Notes under the pieces: generated by a model
Database searches by the model: none
What the model saw: the letters and a program-made list of their open reading frames with translations, nothing else
Told to the model about the DNA's origin: nothing
Made by a program: the position numbers and the translations under genes
Assembly: GCA_040768905.1 (NCBI GenBank)
Contig: JAXGMA010000001.1
Span: forward strand, 1,922,001 to 1,986,000
Direction: 5' to 3'
DNA from: SZUA-584 sp040768905
GTDB taxonomy: Bacteria; Bacillota; Clostridia; Christensenellales; SZUA-584
DNA length: 64,000 nt
Part shown: positions 25,812 to 34,363 of the stretch, piece after piece
Layout: each line of letters begins with the position of its first letter
Numbering within the stretch: the first letter of the stretch is position 1

Positions 25812-27113
25812 TCAAAGAAGCAGGAACGGCTGCTCAAGATATTGCTTGACTCTCATCAAAAACTGCGCCGCGGGCGCGCCGTCCACCACGCGGTGGTCAT
25901 ACGTTAATGTCAGCTCCATGATTGGCCTTATTGCAATCTCGCCGCTGTCCGTCACGACAGGCGTTTTCGCGATCTTGCCGACAGCGAGTATGCCGCTCTC
26001 CGGCGGATTGAGCACTGCCACGAAAGAATCCAGCCCGAACATGCCAAGATTCGATATGGTGAAGCTGCCGCCTTGATACTCATCGGGTTTGAGCTCTCCT
26101 ATTCTGGCCTTGTCCGCGAGCTGACGCGTGGCTTCCCCGATTTGCTCGAGCCCCATCAAATGCGCGTTCTTGATCACCGGCACGATCAATCCATTGTCGA
26201 GTGCCACGGCGATGCCGAGGTTGACATAGTGTTTCATCACGATGCCCTCGTCCGTTAGTTCGGAATTCATCATGGGATATTCCAGCAAGGCGCGGCAGGC
26301 CGCGAAGGAGATGATGTCGTTGTACGATACTTTTTTGCCCGCCGACTTGAACGCTTCCCTTAAGCGCACAGTTTCGCTTAAGTCCGCTTTGACGCGGTGC
26401 GTGGCCTGGGCTGCGGTATGCAAACTCTGTGTCATACGCTCTGCAATCACTTTGCGCATCCCGGTGAACGCAACGCGCGTTTCTGATGTCTCCACAGGTC
26501 TGCTTAACGCTGTGGCGCCAAGTATATCTGCCTTTGTGATCTTGCCTCTGGCGCCCGTGCCTTCGATATCATTGATATTGGCCTGGCTGAGTTCGCCAAC
26601 CTTTCTTGCAAGCGGTGTTGCTTGCACGCCCGTCTCGGCGTCAGTCAGTATGTCTTTTTCTATGATGAGCCCCTCAGGGCCGCTGCCCGTCATGCTAAGA
26701 TAATCGATACCTTTCGTTTCGGCCAGCGATTTGGCACGCGGCGTGATGAACACACGCTCGCCCTGTTTCGCTTGTTTCGGTTCCATCTGTGCGGCTTCTG
26801 CCTGCGCGGTTGCCTCTTGCTGTTTCTGCTCAGAGGAAGCAGGTTCGTTTTCCAGAAGAGCGGAGTAGTCCTCTCCCGGTTCGCCGATGATGGCGATGAC
26901 CTCTGTGATGGGTACCGTCTCGCCCACGCCGCGCACGATCTTCAAAAGTGTTCCCGAATCGGGTGCGTCTATGGTAATGGTCAGCTTGTCCGTTTCCATC
27001 TCGAACAGCGGTTCATCTTTTCTTGCTTCTTCCCCTTCCTTCACAAGCCAGGAGGTGATGGTGCCTTCCGTCATTTGCAGCCCCTGTTTGGGCATGATCA
27101 CTTTTTTGGCCAT
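25812..27113 (-). CDS. 2-Oxoacid dehydrogenase complex E2 (dihydrolipoyl acyltransferase)
   Basis: E2 is the core acyltransferase of a pyruvate- or acetoin-type dehydrogenase complex. The 433 residues show one lipoyl domain (1-78, lipoylated Lys43 in EMETDKLT), a Glu/Gln/Ala-rich linker, and two consecutive peripheral-subunit-binding-like segments: 122-156 (FITPRAKSLAETKGIDYLSM) and 164-198 (ATPLARKVGELSQANINDIE). The catalytic domain (about 215-433) ends with the active-site YDHRVVDGAPAAQFL. Two subunit-binding segments are unusual, since one is normal. The gene is followed by E3 and preceded by E1 beta, all closely spaced. Confidence 0.93.
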   Translation of the reverse strand: MAKKVIMPKQGLQMTEGTITSWLVKEGEEARKDEPLFEMETDKLTITIDAPDSGTLLKIVRGVGETVPITEVIAIIGEPGEDYSALLENEPASSEQKQQEATAQAEAAQMEPKQAKQGERVFITPRAKSLAETKGIDYLSMTGSGPEGLIIEKDILTDAETGVQATPLARKVGELSQANINDIEGTGARGKITKADILGATALSRPVETSETRVAFTGMRKVIAERMTQSLHTAAQATHRVKADLSETVRLREAFKSAGKKVSYNDIISFAACRALLEYPMMNSELTDEGIVMKHYVNLGIAVALDNGLIVPVIKNAHLMGLEQIGEATRQLADKARIGELKPDEYQGGSFTISNLGMFGLDSFVAVLNPPESGILAVGKIAKTPVVTDSGEIAIRPIMELTLTYDHRVVDGAPAAQFLMRVKQYLEQPFLLL

Positions 27114-27124
27114 GCTATGACTCC

Positions 27125-28105
27125 TTACCTGTAAAGCGTTTTTCGTACTGCCGCCTTGATCTGCTCTTTTTGCGGCACGACCGCGTTCTCAAGCCCAAGG
27201 TTAAACGGCAGCGTGCACATCTTTGCGCCAACCCGCTCAGGCGGCGCGTCTAAGTATTTGAACGCCTGCGCCGTGGCCTGCGCCGCGATCTCAGCGCCAA
27301 ACCCCATGACTTCGTGCGCTTCATGTACGATCACCAGTCTGCCCGTTTTTTTGACAGACTTAACGATGGTCTCCATATCAAGTGGCACAAGCGTGCGCGG
27401 GTCTATGACTTCGCACGAGATGCCTTCGGCTTCAAGCTCGCTGACCGCCTCCATCGTTCTTGGCACATACAGCAGGCTGCATACGATCGTGACATCCTGT
27501 CCCTGCTGCACGGTATTGGCTTTGCCGAACGGGATCGCGAATTCCGGATCGTCCGGTACCTCGCCTTTGGTGGCGTAAAGCGCTTTGTGCTCAAAAAACA
27601 TGACAGGGTTGTCGTCGCGTATCGCCGTGCGCAGCAGACCTGCCGCATCGGCAGGCGTTGAGGGGCACGCCACCTTCATGCCGGGTACATGCATGAACAG
27701 CGACTCGACCGACTGGGAATGCTGGCCCGCGTTGCCACGCCCGACACCCTGCTGGCCGCGTACCACGAGAGGCACTTTGGCTTTGCCGCCGAACATGTAA
27801 CGTATCTTGGCTGCCTGATTCAAGAGCTGGTCCATCGCCACATATACAAAATCCATATACATGAGTTCGACAACAGGCCGCAAACCCGCAGTCGCAGCAC
27901 CAACACCCGCGCCAACAATGGCGCTCTCGCTAATGGGCGTGTTGCGCACGCGTTTTTCACCGAACTGGTCAAGCAGACCTCTTGTGCACCCGAATATGCC
28001 GCCCTGTTCGGCCACGTCCTCCCCCATCACAAACACGGTCTCGTCACGTTCCATTTCCTGTGCCAATACATCTTTGATCGCCTGTGCGTATGTTTTGATT
28101 GCCAT
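27125..28105 (-). CDS. 2-Oxoacid/acetoin dehydrogenase E1 beta subunit
   Basis: The 326-residue protein is the transketolase-like beta half of an E1 heterotetramer. It has the N-terminal DEVFVMGEDVAEQGGIFGCT with the catalytic Glu region, RVRNTPISESAIVGAGVGAA, LVVRGQQGVGRGNAGQHSQS, and the C-terminal VHEAHEVMGFGAEIAAQ. It lies two bases after the E1 alpha stop and eleven bases before E2. E1 decarboxylates a 2-oxoacid, or cleaves acetoin, on thiamine diphosphate and passes the acyl unit to lipoate. The short length and close match to AcoB-like proteins favour acetoin or a small oxoacid, but pyruvate cannot be excluded. Confidence 0.92.
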   Translation of the reverse strand: MAIKTYAQAIKDVLAQEMERDETVFVMGEDVAEQGGIFGCTRGLLDQFGEKRVRNTPISESAIVGAGVGAATAGLRPVVELMYMDFVYVAMDQLLNQAAKIRYMFGGKAKVPLVVRGQQGVGRGNAGQHSQSVESLFMHVPGMKVACPSTPADAAGLLRTAIRDDNPVMFFEHKALYATKGEVPDDPEFAIPFGKANTVQQGQDVTIVCSLLYVPRTMEAVSELEAEGISCEVIDPRTLVPLDMETIVKSVKKTGRLVIVHEAHEVMGFGAEIAAQATAQAFKYLDAPPERVGAKMCTLPFNLGLENAVVPQKEQIKAAVRKTLYR

Positions 28106-28107
28106 AT

Positions 28108-29088
28108 CTATGCCTCCGCCCCGGAAACGCAGTACACGTTGTCCATCACTGTTGCCGGATCCGGTTCCGGGCTTTCAAGCGCAAAGGTGGCCGCGTCTTC
28201 AACGTCTGCCATCGCCTTCTTCTCTATCGCATCAAGTTCAGCAGCACCTGCAATGCCGTCCTCTATCATTTTTTTGCTCATCCGTTTTATGGGGCATTTT
28301 TCTATCCACGCCCTGACTTCATCCTTTGTGCGGTACACCTCCGGGTCGCCCGTCCAGTGGCCGCGCCAGCGGTAGGTTTTGGCTTCTATCAGCGTCGGGC
28401 CTTTGCCCGCCCGCGCGCGCTTGATTGCCGCCTGTACCGCTTCGTACATGGCGTACACATCGTTGCCGTCCACCGTTACGCCGGGCATGTCATATCCTTT
28501 GCCGCGCACGCCGACGTCTTTGACCGATGTGCTTTGTCTGACGGGAACCGAGATGGCGAACTGGTTATTCTCACAGATGAATATCACCGGCAGTTTCCAG
28601 ACCGAGGCGAGGTTGAGGCTTTCGTGGAATGTGCCCTGGTTAGCGGCTCCGTCTCCGAAAAACGAGACGGTCACCCTGTCCGTGCCAAGATAGCTCTGCG
28701 CAAGCGCGCCGCCCACGGCGATGGGTATGCCGCCACCCACGATGGCATTGGCTCCAAGGTTGCCTTTTTTTAAGTCCGCAATATGCATCGAGCCGCCGCG
28801 GCCTTTGCAAAAACCCGTTTCCTTTCCCATGAGTTCGGCCATTGCGGCTTTCAGATCGCCGCTTTTGGCAATGCCGTGGCCATGGCCTCTGTGCGTGCTC
28901 GTGATATAATCCTCATCCGAGAGCTGCGCGCACGCGGTTGCCGCCACCGCTTCTTCGCCGGTATATAGATGCACCGAGCCCCTCAGTTTGTTCTCACTGA
29001 AAAACTCGTATGCTTTTTCCTCAAAATACCGTATTTCATTCATCACGCGGTATATCCAAAGCTGCGTCTGTTTGTCCATCTTTGGCAT
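28108..29088 (-). CDS. 2-Oxoacid/acetoin dehydrogenase E1 alpha subunit
   Basis: The 326-residue alpha subunit carries the thiamine-diphosphate motif FFGDGAANQGTFHESLNLAS and the downstream FICENNQFAISVPV. Further family marks are HLYTGEEAVAATACAQL, THRGHGHGIAKSGD, GRGGSMHIADLKKG and TYRWRGHWTGDPEVYR. The last replaces the phosphorylation loop of eukaryotic enzymes. The ATG follows AAAAGGAGAA. It is the first gene of the four-gene operon. A (R,R)-butanediol-dehydrogenase-like gene lies at 44690, so acetoin/butanediol turnover is one possible role; energy metabolism from pyruvate is another. Confidence 0.92.
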   Translation of the reverse strand: MPKMDKQTQLWIYRVMNEIRYFEEKAYEFFSENKLRGSVHLYTGEEAVAATACAQLSDEDYITSTHRGHGHGIAKSGDLKAAMAELMGKETGFCKGRGGSMHIADLKKGNLGANAIVGGGIPIAVGGALAQSYLGTDRVTVSFFGDGAANQGTFHESLNLASVWKLPVIFICENNQFAISVPVRQSTSVKDVGVRGKGYDMPGVTVDGNDVYAMYEAVQAAIKRARAGKGPTLIEAKTYRWRGHWTGDPEVYRTKDEVRAWIEKCPIKRMSKKMIEDGIAGAAELDAIEKKAMADVEDAATFALESPEPDPATVMDNVYCVSGAEA

Positions 29089-29538
29089 TTATAATTCTCC
29101 TTTTTTCAAGGCCTCTCATTTGATCCGCAACGGCTCTCTTCCGTTTTTTGTCTTTTTATATCATTTTTTATTTTTAACTGTCTGATTACCCATGAAGCCT
29201 TAAATTCTATAAGCCTGCCCAGTTTCAAAACTGTTTCACTTAGTAATGCGTGCTTCTTAATAATCTTTTTATGGCATTCAGTGTGTGCCGTACAAACCTA
29301 TCTTTTTAGGTCATTCCTAAACCCCTTTGTCGTAAACCTTGCGATACCGTAACATCAAATAAACGGCACTCATATATTACCGTACTTCTTTCTTATCAGT
29401 TGAAATATTGTCCTCGCAGTTACTCTTCAAATACTGCAAATCGTTTTGTAAAGTTAAATGAAAATTGAGACCCTATAAGCCTTTCTGATACAATGTTTCT
29501 GTGAAAAACTATAACTCTCGAAAGGATAAAGAATCTCA
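29089..29538. other. Region upstream of the dehydrogenase complex; no gene
   Basis: This AT-rich stretch holds the leader and presumably the promoter of the E1 alpha operon. I could not find a -35/-10 pair of good quality nor a sigma-54 type GG-N10-GC site. The rightmost part (from about 29420) leads into the decayed transposase. Confidence 0.35.
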
Positions 29539-30480
29539 ATGCAGAAATTGTACCAATTTGATTGCCAAAAGTGCAACAATTCTCATAACTTTTATCGTTT
29601 TTCGGTAAAGATAATCTTTTTTTAAAAAGTACCTTTGCCGTAATTGCTCTCATCAGTTCGCGCATAAACGGCCCAGTATTAGACCGATACGCAGCTATCC
29701 AAAATGTCCTGCTTGTGACAAGGCCTATTTCCTTCATCACGATTACGAGCACTACTCAAACTATCGCTGCGGTGATAAAAAATGTTGCCACTCGTTCTTT
29801 GCTGCTAAGCCTACCGCCTCAGCGGAAAGACGGACTTTAAACGAATGCGTTACTCTGTTTTTCTCATCATGACTGCCCTGACCATGTTTTACATCGACAA
29901 TAGCTCGTTTAGAAAGATTGCCCTGAACCTTCGTCTGTTGCATAACATCAAGATTTCACATACCACTATTTTCAACTGGTGCATACGCTTCGCGCCTTTG
30001 TTTAATAATGATCGCACTTGAGCTAACGCCTGCTCTCGACTTCAATTCCGATGAATGGCCTGCCGATGAAACTGTTGTTAAAATCTGTGGCGACAAGCAT
30101 TATATTTGGTTTATTGTCGATTCAGAGACCCGTTTTGTCCTTGGTTTTCACTTGTCATCTTGGCGAAATTCTATTCAAGCTTTCTCGTTACTTAACTCAG
30201 TCAAACATCTTGGCAAACCTGATTCCATCGTCTTTGATCGTTACTTTGCCTATAAACAACCTGATAAAGCAGTTTTCAATACCGCTCATATCTGCGTCCA
30301 GTCTTTCAAAGACGATATATCCAACAACCTTATCAAGACGTTTCGCAAACAGTTCAAAGCCTGCTACAAGACCAAGAGCGTTTTACTCTTTTAAGTCTGC
30401 CAATAACCTTCCAAACCGAAATACCTTTTGTTCCCCTTCTTTGTTTGCTTCATTTCAGAATCCTTGAAAGCTTTTTCAAA
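29539..30480 (+). pseudogene. IS6/IS240-like DDE transposase, many frameshifts and stops
   Basis: Starting at an ATG at 29539 the plus strand reads MQKLYQFDCQKCNNSHNFYR with a zinc-ribbon cysteine pair, then after a frameshift KYLCRNCSHQFAHKRPSIRP and CDKAYFLHHDYEHYSNYRCG. Several more breaks follow. A longer open part (30008-30394) has the DDE core: FNSDEWPADETVVKICGDKH, IWFIVDSETRFVLGFHLSS, SIVFDRYFAYKQPDK and SFKDDISNNLIKTFRKQF. The RNase-H-like DDE domain with this wording is that of IS240/IS6-like elements. It marks an old insertion between the dehydrogenase complex and the second inositol operon. Confidence 0.8.
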
Positions 30481-30505
30481 AAGCAAGGTCGCACTTCTAA
30501 CATTT

Positions 30506-31528
30506 TTAGAAATCGCTGATTAGCTGTACGGTTCCAGTTCTATATGCCTTTGTCATTGCATATGCAATTCTTGTGCATTCTACCCCGTCCTTTACCCCAA
30601 CGCCAGGCTGATTTCCTTTTTGAATACAGTCAATAAATTCCTGCATTTCATTTAAATATGCTTCTGCAAATCTTTCCGGGAAATAGGAAACGCATTCTTG
30701 AACAGCACCTTGCTCATTAAAGACCATTGCAAGGTTCTTTTGCGGAACCGCTCCGATTCTGATAGTGCCTTTTGGGCCGATTATTTCTGTCTCTATGTGG
30801 TAACCATGAAGTGCATCACGACCGCTATAAAATGTTGCAATCCCACCATTGATAAACTTCATGATCGCAAATGCGTTATCAGCATCTCTCATTTTCTCAA
30901 ACTCTTTGTGCATATACGCACCGCCTACAGTATAAACGCTTTGAGGCTCGTCCTCCAAAAACCATCTTGCAAGGTCAATGTCATGTGTTGTCATATCAAG
31001 AAAAAGCCCTCCACTCGTCATACCGTATACGATAGCCCCCTCCACAGTTGATTCAGGGTCTATACTTGTACACCTAACCGCAAATGGTTTTCCAATATCT
31101 CCGTTCATAATCTTTTGTTTAGCATAAGCATATGATGGATCATATCTTCTCATAAAACCTATCATGAAAACCTGATCTTTATGCTTATTCACTGCTTCTT
31201 GCGACTTTATACATTCTTCCATAGTTAAGCCTAGCGGCTTATCTGTAAAAACATGCTTGTTCGCATCGAGAGCGATTTGAATATGTTCGTTATGAAAATT
31301 AGACGAAGAGACAATCGCCACCGCTTCAATATCGGCATTTCTTACCATTTTTTCAAAATCATCATAGCAGTCATTCAGTTTCAACTCGCTTTTAGCAAAT
31401 TCGAGCTCATTTTCACGTACACTGCAAGCTGCAATCAACTCAGCGTTGGAAATTTTATAAGCAATGTTTTTTGCATGACAACTTCCCAACCGTCCTAAAC
31501 CGACTATTCCTACCTTAACTTTATTCAT
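30506..31528 (-). CDS. iolG: Inositol 2-dehydrogenase-like oxidoreductase (Gfo/Idh/MocA)
   Basis: NAD(P)-dependent sugar/cyclitol dehydrogenase of 340 residues, starting at the ATG at 31526-31528 directly behind GGGGAGG; the longer frame to 31588 is not used. It has the Rossmann motif KVGIVGLGRLGSCHAKNIAY, the active-site lysine in HVFTDKPLGLTMEE, and the Asp/His pair in GGLFLDMTTHDIDLARWFLE, the pattern of myo-/scyllo-inositol 2-dehydrogenases. It ends the long operon, 242 bases after the second transketolase pair. With IolE, IolD and IolB in the window, myo-inositol to scyllo-inosose is the obvious job. Two more paralogues make the exact substrate of each uncertain. Confidence 0.8.
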   Translation of the reverse strand: MNKVKVGIVGLGRLGSCHAKNIAYKISNAELIAACSVRENELEFAKSELKLNDCYDDFEKMVRNADIEAVAIVSSSNFHNEHIQIALDANKHVFTDKPLGLTMEECIKSQEAVNKHKDQVFMIGFMRRYDPSYAYAKQKIMNGDIGKPFAVRCTSIDPESTVEGAIVYGMTSGGLFLDMTTHDIDLARWFLEDEPQSVYTVGGAYMHKEFEKMRDADNAFAIMKFINGGIATFYSGRDALHGYHIETEIIGPKGTIRIGAVPQKNLAMVFNEQGAVQECVSYFPERFAEAYLNEMQEFIDCIQKGNQPGVGVKDGVECTRIAYAMTKAYRTGTVQLISDF

Positions 31529-31770
31529 GTTATCCTCCCCTTTGTATTTTATATGAATGAACCTGGCACAATAAATTATAGGAAACACTGAAAATTTTTT
31601 TTTACCATGTCGTCTTAAATCTGTTTCCTTTAATATTTCAAGACTCTTAATTAGCGTTTGCGATTTTTAGGCTTTCGTGGCATGCAATACACAAACCATT
31701 CCTTCAATCCGGTATTCCTTGATATTTATTTTATTAAAATTAACCACATTTCCTATTTTACACTTTTAGG
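31529..31770 (-). promoter_or_regulatory. Intergenic region before iolG with a possible weak promoter
   Basis: On the minus strand a TATAAT box (31575-31580) lies about 50 bases before the iolG start, but the -35 position is only an A-rich tract. The gap is the second longest inside this operon, so iolG may have its own start site. No terminator is visible. Confidence 0.3.
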
Positions 31771-32700
31771 TTAAATACACAGCTCTTGAGCAAATTTTAC
31801 AATATTGCTGCTATCCATTTCATACTTTTTCAACAAATCCTTGTATGGACCTGACTCAGCAAACTTATCCTGCAAACCAACTTTTCTTACTATCCCTTTT
31901 CCTTCTCTTGCAACGATATCTGATACTGCACTGCCCAAACCATTAAGCCAGTTGTGATCTTCAACAGTAATGATCTTCCCGATGTTTTCTATAATATCTA
32001 TGACACAGGATTCATCGAGCGGTTTGAGCGTAAACATATCTATAACCTTTGCAGATATACCTTTTAACTCAAGTTCTTTTGCAGCATTGAGAGCCTGAAC
32101 CAGCATATCTCCTATTGCGATTATCGCGATATCATTTCCCTCTTTACAAACTTTTGCTTTGCCAATAGTGAAAACTTCTTTTTCACTGTATATACACGGC
32201 ACTGGATCCCGCGTAAATCGCAGATACATCGGTCCCACGTATTCGGCTGCAGCTTTGACAATAGCTTTTGCGGCAAAATAATCTGCCGGCATAACCACAG
32301 TCATATTGGGAATTGTTCTGTAAATTCCCATGTCCTCGATCGCCTGATGCGTCACACCGTCGCTGCCTGGAGTCACACCACCGTGGCTACATGCGATTTT
32401 TACGTTCAAATTAGGGTAACAGATGGATGTTCTGACCTGCTCACACATACGCATGCTTCCAAATACTGCATAGGTGCTTACAAATGGAATTTTCCCCATC
32501 GTGGCCATACCCGCAGCAAATCCGGCTGCGTTTTGCTCCGCAACCCCTACGTTTATATGTCTATTTGGATATACGCTGCAAAACATATCAGTTCTTGTCG
32601 ATTTGGCAATATCACATTCAACGACAAAAATATTTTCATTTTCGCTGCCTAGTTCTACCAATGCTTCACCGAATCCGAATCTTGTTGGTATTTCCTTCAT
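31771..32700 (-). CDS. Transketolase, C-terminal subunit (split enzyme, second pair)
   Basis: The subunit (309 residues from the ATG at 32698-32700, whose GAGGAG lies within the end of the partner gene) has the pyrimidine-binding domain with NVGVAEQNAAGFAAGMATMG (catalytic Glu), CSHGGVTPGSDGVTHQAIED, and the C-terminal domain with TVEDHNWLNGLGSAV. The wording differs from the first pair by more than half of the positions I compared by eye, so the pairs are distinct paralogues and not a recent duplication. It is translationally coupled to its N-terminal partner. In this operon it accompanies inositol-type dehydrogenases and a GntR regulator. Confidence 0.92.
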   Translation of the reverse strand: MKEIPTRFGFGEALVELGSENENIFVVECDIAKSTRTDMFCSVYPNRHINVGVAEQNAAGFAAGMATMGKIPFVSTYAVFGSMRMCEQVRTSICYPNLNVKIACSHGGVTPGSDGVTHQAIEDMGIYRTIPNMTVVMPADYFAAKAIVKAAAEYVGPMYLRFTRDPVPCIYSEKEVFTIGKAKVCKEGNDIAIIAIGDMLVQALNAAKELELKGISAKVIDMFTLKPLDESCVIDIIENIGKIITVEDHNWLNGLGSAVSDIVAREGKGIVRKVGLQDKFAESGPYKDLLKKYEMDSSNIVKFAQELCI

Positions 32701-32702
32701 GA

Positions 32703-33533
32703 TTAGTGGCTCCTCTTTGATTTGCATATATCACTGATTGCAATGTCAAATTCTTCATCATTCGGCGCTTTTCCGTGCCATCCAAGTTGGTTCTCCATAT
32801 AGCATACGCCCTTGCCTTTTATCGTTTTTGCAATAATACACGTTGGACGATCTTTTTCCTGTCTCGCTTCTTCAAAAGCTTTTAGTATTTCTTCAAAGTC
32901 ATGTCCGTCTATTCTTATTACATACCATCCGAAAGACTCAAATTTTTTATCAATTGGTTCAATCGGCATTATTTGATCACATGTGCCATCCAATTGAAGA
33001 TTATTATAATCTATTACAGCTACGAGGTTTGAAAGCTTATATTTATTGGAAATCATGACAGCTTCCCAGACTTGGCCCTCATTCAATTCACCATCACCGA
33101 GAATGGCATAAGTGCGTGCGCTGTATCCGCAATATTTTTGAGTAAATGCTATCCCTGCTGCAACAGAGAGGCCTTGACCCAAAGAACCTGTGGTCATATC
33201 GACGCCGGGAACTTTTTTCATATCCGGATGCCCTTGAAGAATCGATCCAAGCTCTCGCAGTGAATAAATAACATTGTAATCAAAATATCCTTTTATTGCC
33301 AAAATGCTGTAGAGCACTGGACAAGCATGCCCTTTTGAAAGTATCAATCTGTCCCGATCTATTTTTTCAGGGTCTTTTGGATCAATATTCATTTCTCCAT
33401 TATATAAAACCGTAAAAATATCAGCCAAAGACAAAGACCCTCCTGGGTGTCCCGACTTTGCTTTGTGGATCATTCTAATGATCGTTTCGCGCAAATAAGC
33501 TGCTTTTTCGTTTAATTCTTTTATTCTGTTCAT
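32703..33533 (-). CDS. Transketolase, N-terminal subunit (split enzyme, second pair)
   Basis: The 276-residue subunit has KAKSGHPGGSLSLADIFTVL, DRLILSKGHACPVLYSILA, GHPDMKKVPGVDMTTGSLGQ, and the thiamine-diphosphate motif GDGELNEGQVWEAVMISNKY with LVAVIDYNNLQLDG. It is therefore a standard transketolase diphosphate-binding domain. The TAA is four bases before the start of the C-terminal subunit. The gene lies 21 bases after the GntR regulator. A second split transketolase next to inositol genes argues that ketol transfer is a central step of this catabolism. Confidence 0.93.
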   Translation of the reverse strand: MNRIKELNEKAAYLRETIIRMIHKAKSGHPGGSLSLADIFTVLYNGEMNIDPKDPEKIDRDRLILSKGHACPVLYSILAIKGYFDYNVIYSLRELGSILQGHPDMKKVPGVDMTTGSLGQGLSVAAGIAFTQKYCGYSARTYAILGDGELNEGQVWEAVMISNKYKLSNLVAVIDYNNLQLDGTCDQIMPIEPIDKKFESFGWYVIRIDGHDFEEILKAFEEARQEKDRPTCIIAKTIKGKGVCYMENQLGWHGKAPNDEEFDIAISDICKSKRSH

Positions 33534-33554
33534 TAATAAACCAACCTCGTTTTT

Positions 33555-34217
33555 TTATTTGCCAAGCTTATCTAGAAAATATTGCTTTACACTTGACATA
33601 TGCCCCTTTAAGAGTTTTTTTGCCTCCTCAATATCTTTTTTCTTATATGCTTCATAAATGGCTTTATGCTGCTCTTTTGATAGTTCAGCCCGCTCAGGAT
33701 CGTCTTGCATATACGCAAATCGCTTAACGTGTTCTAGCATAGAAAGCATAAAATTCTGTAATCTCTTATATGAACAGTAATTAATGTATACATTATGAAA
33801 CTCTAAGTCAGACCAAACATATTCTCTCGTATCTTTTTTATTTATTGATTCTATTTGCAGGGTCAATGTCTTTTCCAACTTAGTTAAAACAATATCATAA
33901 TTGTGTATATAGCTCCCTTCCAGCATTAATGGATCCAACGCTTCACGGATTGCATAAATCTCCAAGGCGTCCAATACATTAAATCCGGTGACAAACATGC
34001 CTTTGTTTGCCACATACTCAACAAAACCTTCATTCACTAACTGCTGTAACACCTGTCTGATTGGTGTTCTGCTTATATTCAGAGCTTCGCTGAGCCTTCT
34101 TTCCACTAACATCATATTTGGCTTAAAGGTATGGTCAATAATGTTTTGTTTTATAATCTTATAGGCCTGTTCGTATTTATTATCTTGGCCATTTACTAAA
34201 AGTAAGTCGATTTTCAT
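33555..34217 (-). CDS. GntR-family regulator, FadR/FCD subfamily
   Basis: The 220-residue protein has an N-terminal winged helix (residues ~15-80, with LSEALNISRTPIRQVLQQLV) and a C-terminal all-helical FCD ligand domain (~90-215). The latter has metal-site residues in VWSDLEFHNVYINYC and EQHKAIYEAYKKKD. The ATG follows GGGGGAAAG. Family members bind TGGTNNACCA palindromes, and a perfect TGGTATACCA lies just downstream of the -10 box of the promoter of this same operon at 45904-45913. Negative autoregulation, relieved by a sugar acid or inositol intermediate, is the simple reading. Confidence 0.9.
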   Translation of the reverse strand: MKIDLLLVNGQDNKYEQAYKIIKQNIIDHTFKPNMMLVERRLSEALNISRTPIRQVLQQLVNEGFVEYVANKGMFVTGFNVLDALEIYAIREALDPLMLEGSYIHNYDIVLTKLEKTLTLQIESINKKDTREYVWSDLEFHNVYINYCSYKRLQNFMLSMLEHVKRFAYMQDDPERAELSKEQHKAIYEAYKKKDIEEAKKLLKGHMSSVKQYFLDKLGK

Positions 34218-34363
34218 GAGCTTTCCCCCACCCTTCAGCCATTCTGACTTCAGATTGATTTAAATCGTGCCATTGTCACAGTCGCCATCAGGGCTGCATT
34301 AAAGTATTCTTGAAACTCTTTCTAAGCTTTTGATCTGACCGTTTATTCATGAATTGCTATTTA

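Noticed and set aside
24407..25849. Long plus-strand open frame (480 codons) opposite lpdA
   Set aside because: It is antisense to a clear dihydrolipoamide dehydrogenase in GC-rich DNA. It is rich in His, Arg and Cys and has no family motifs or ribosome-binding site.
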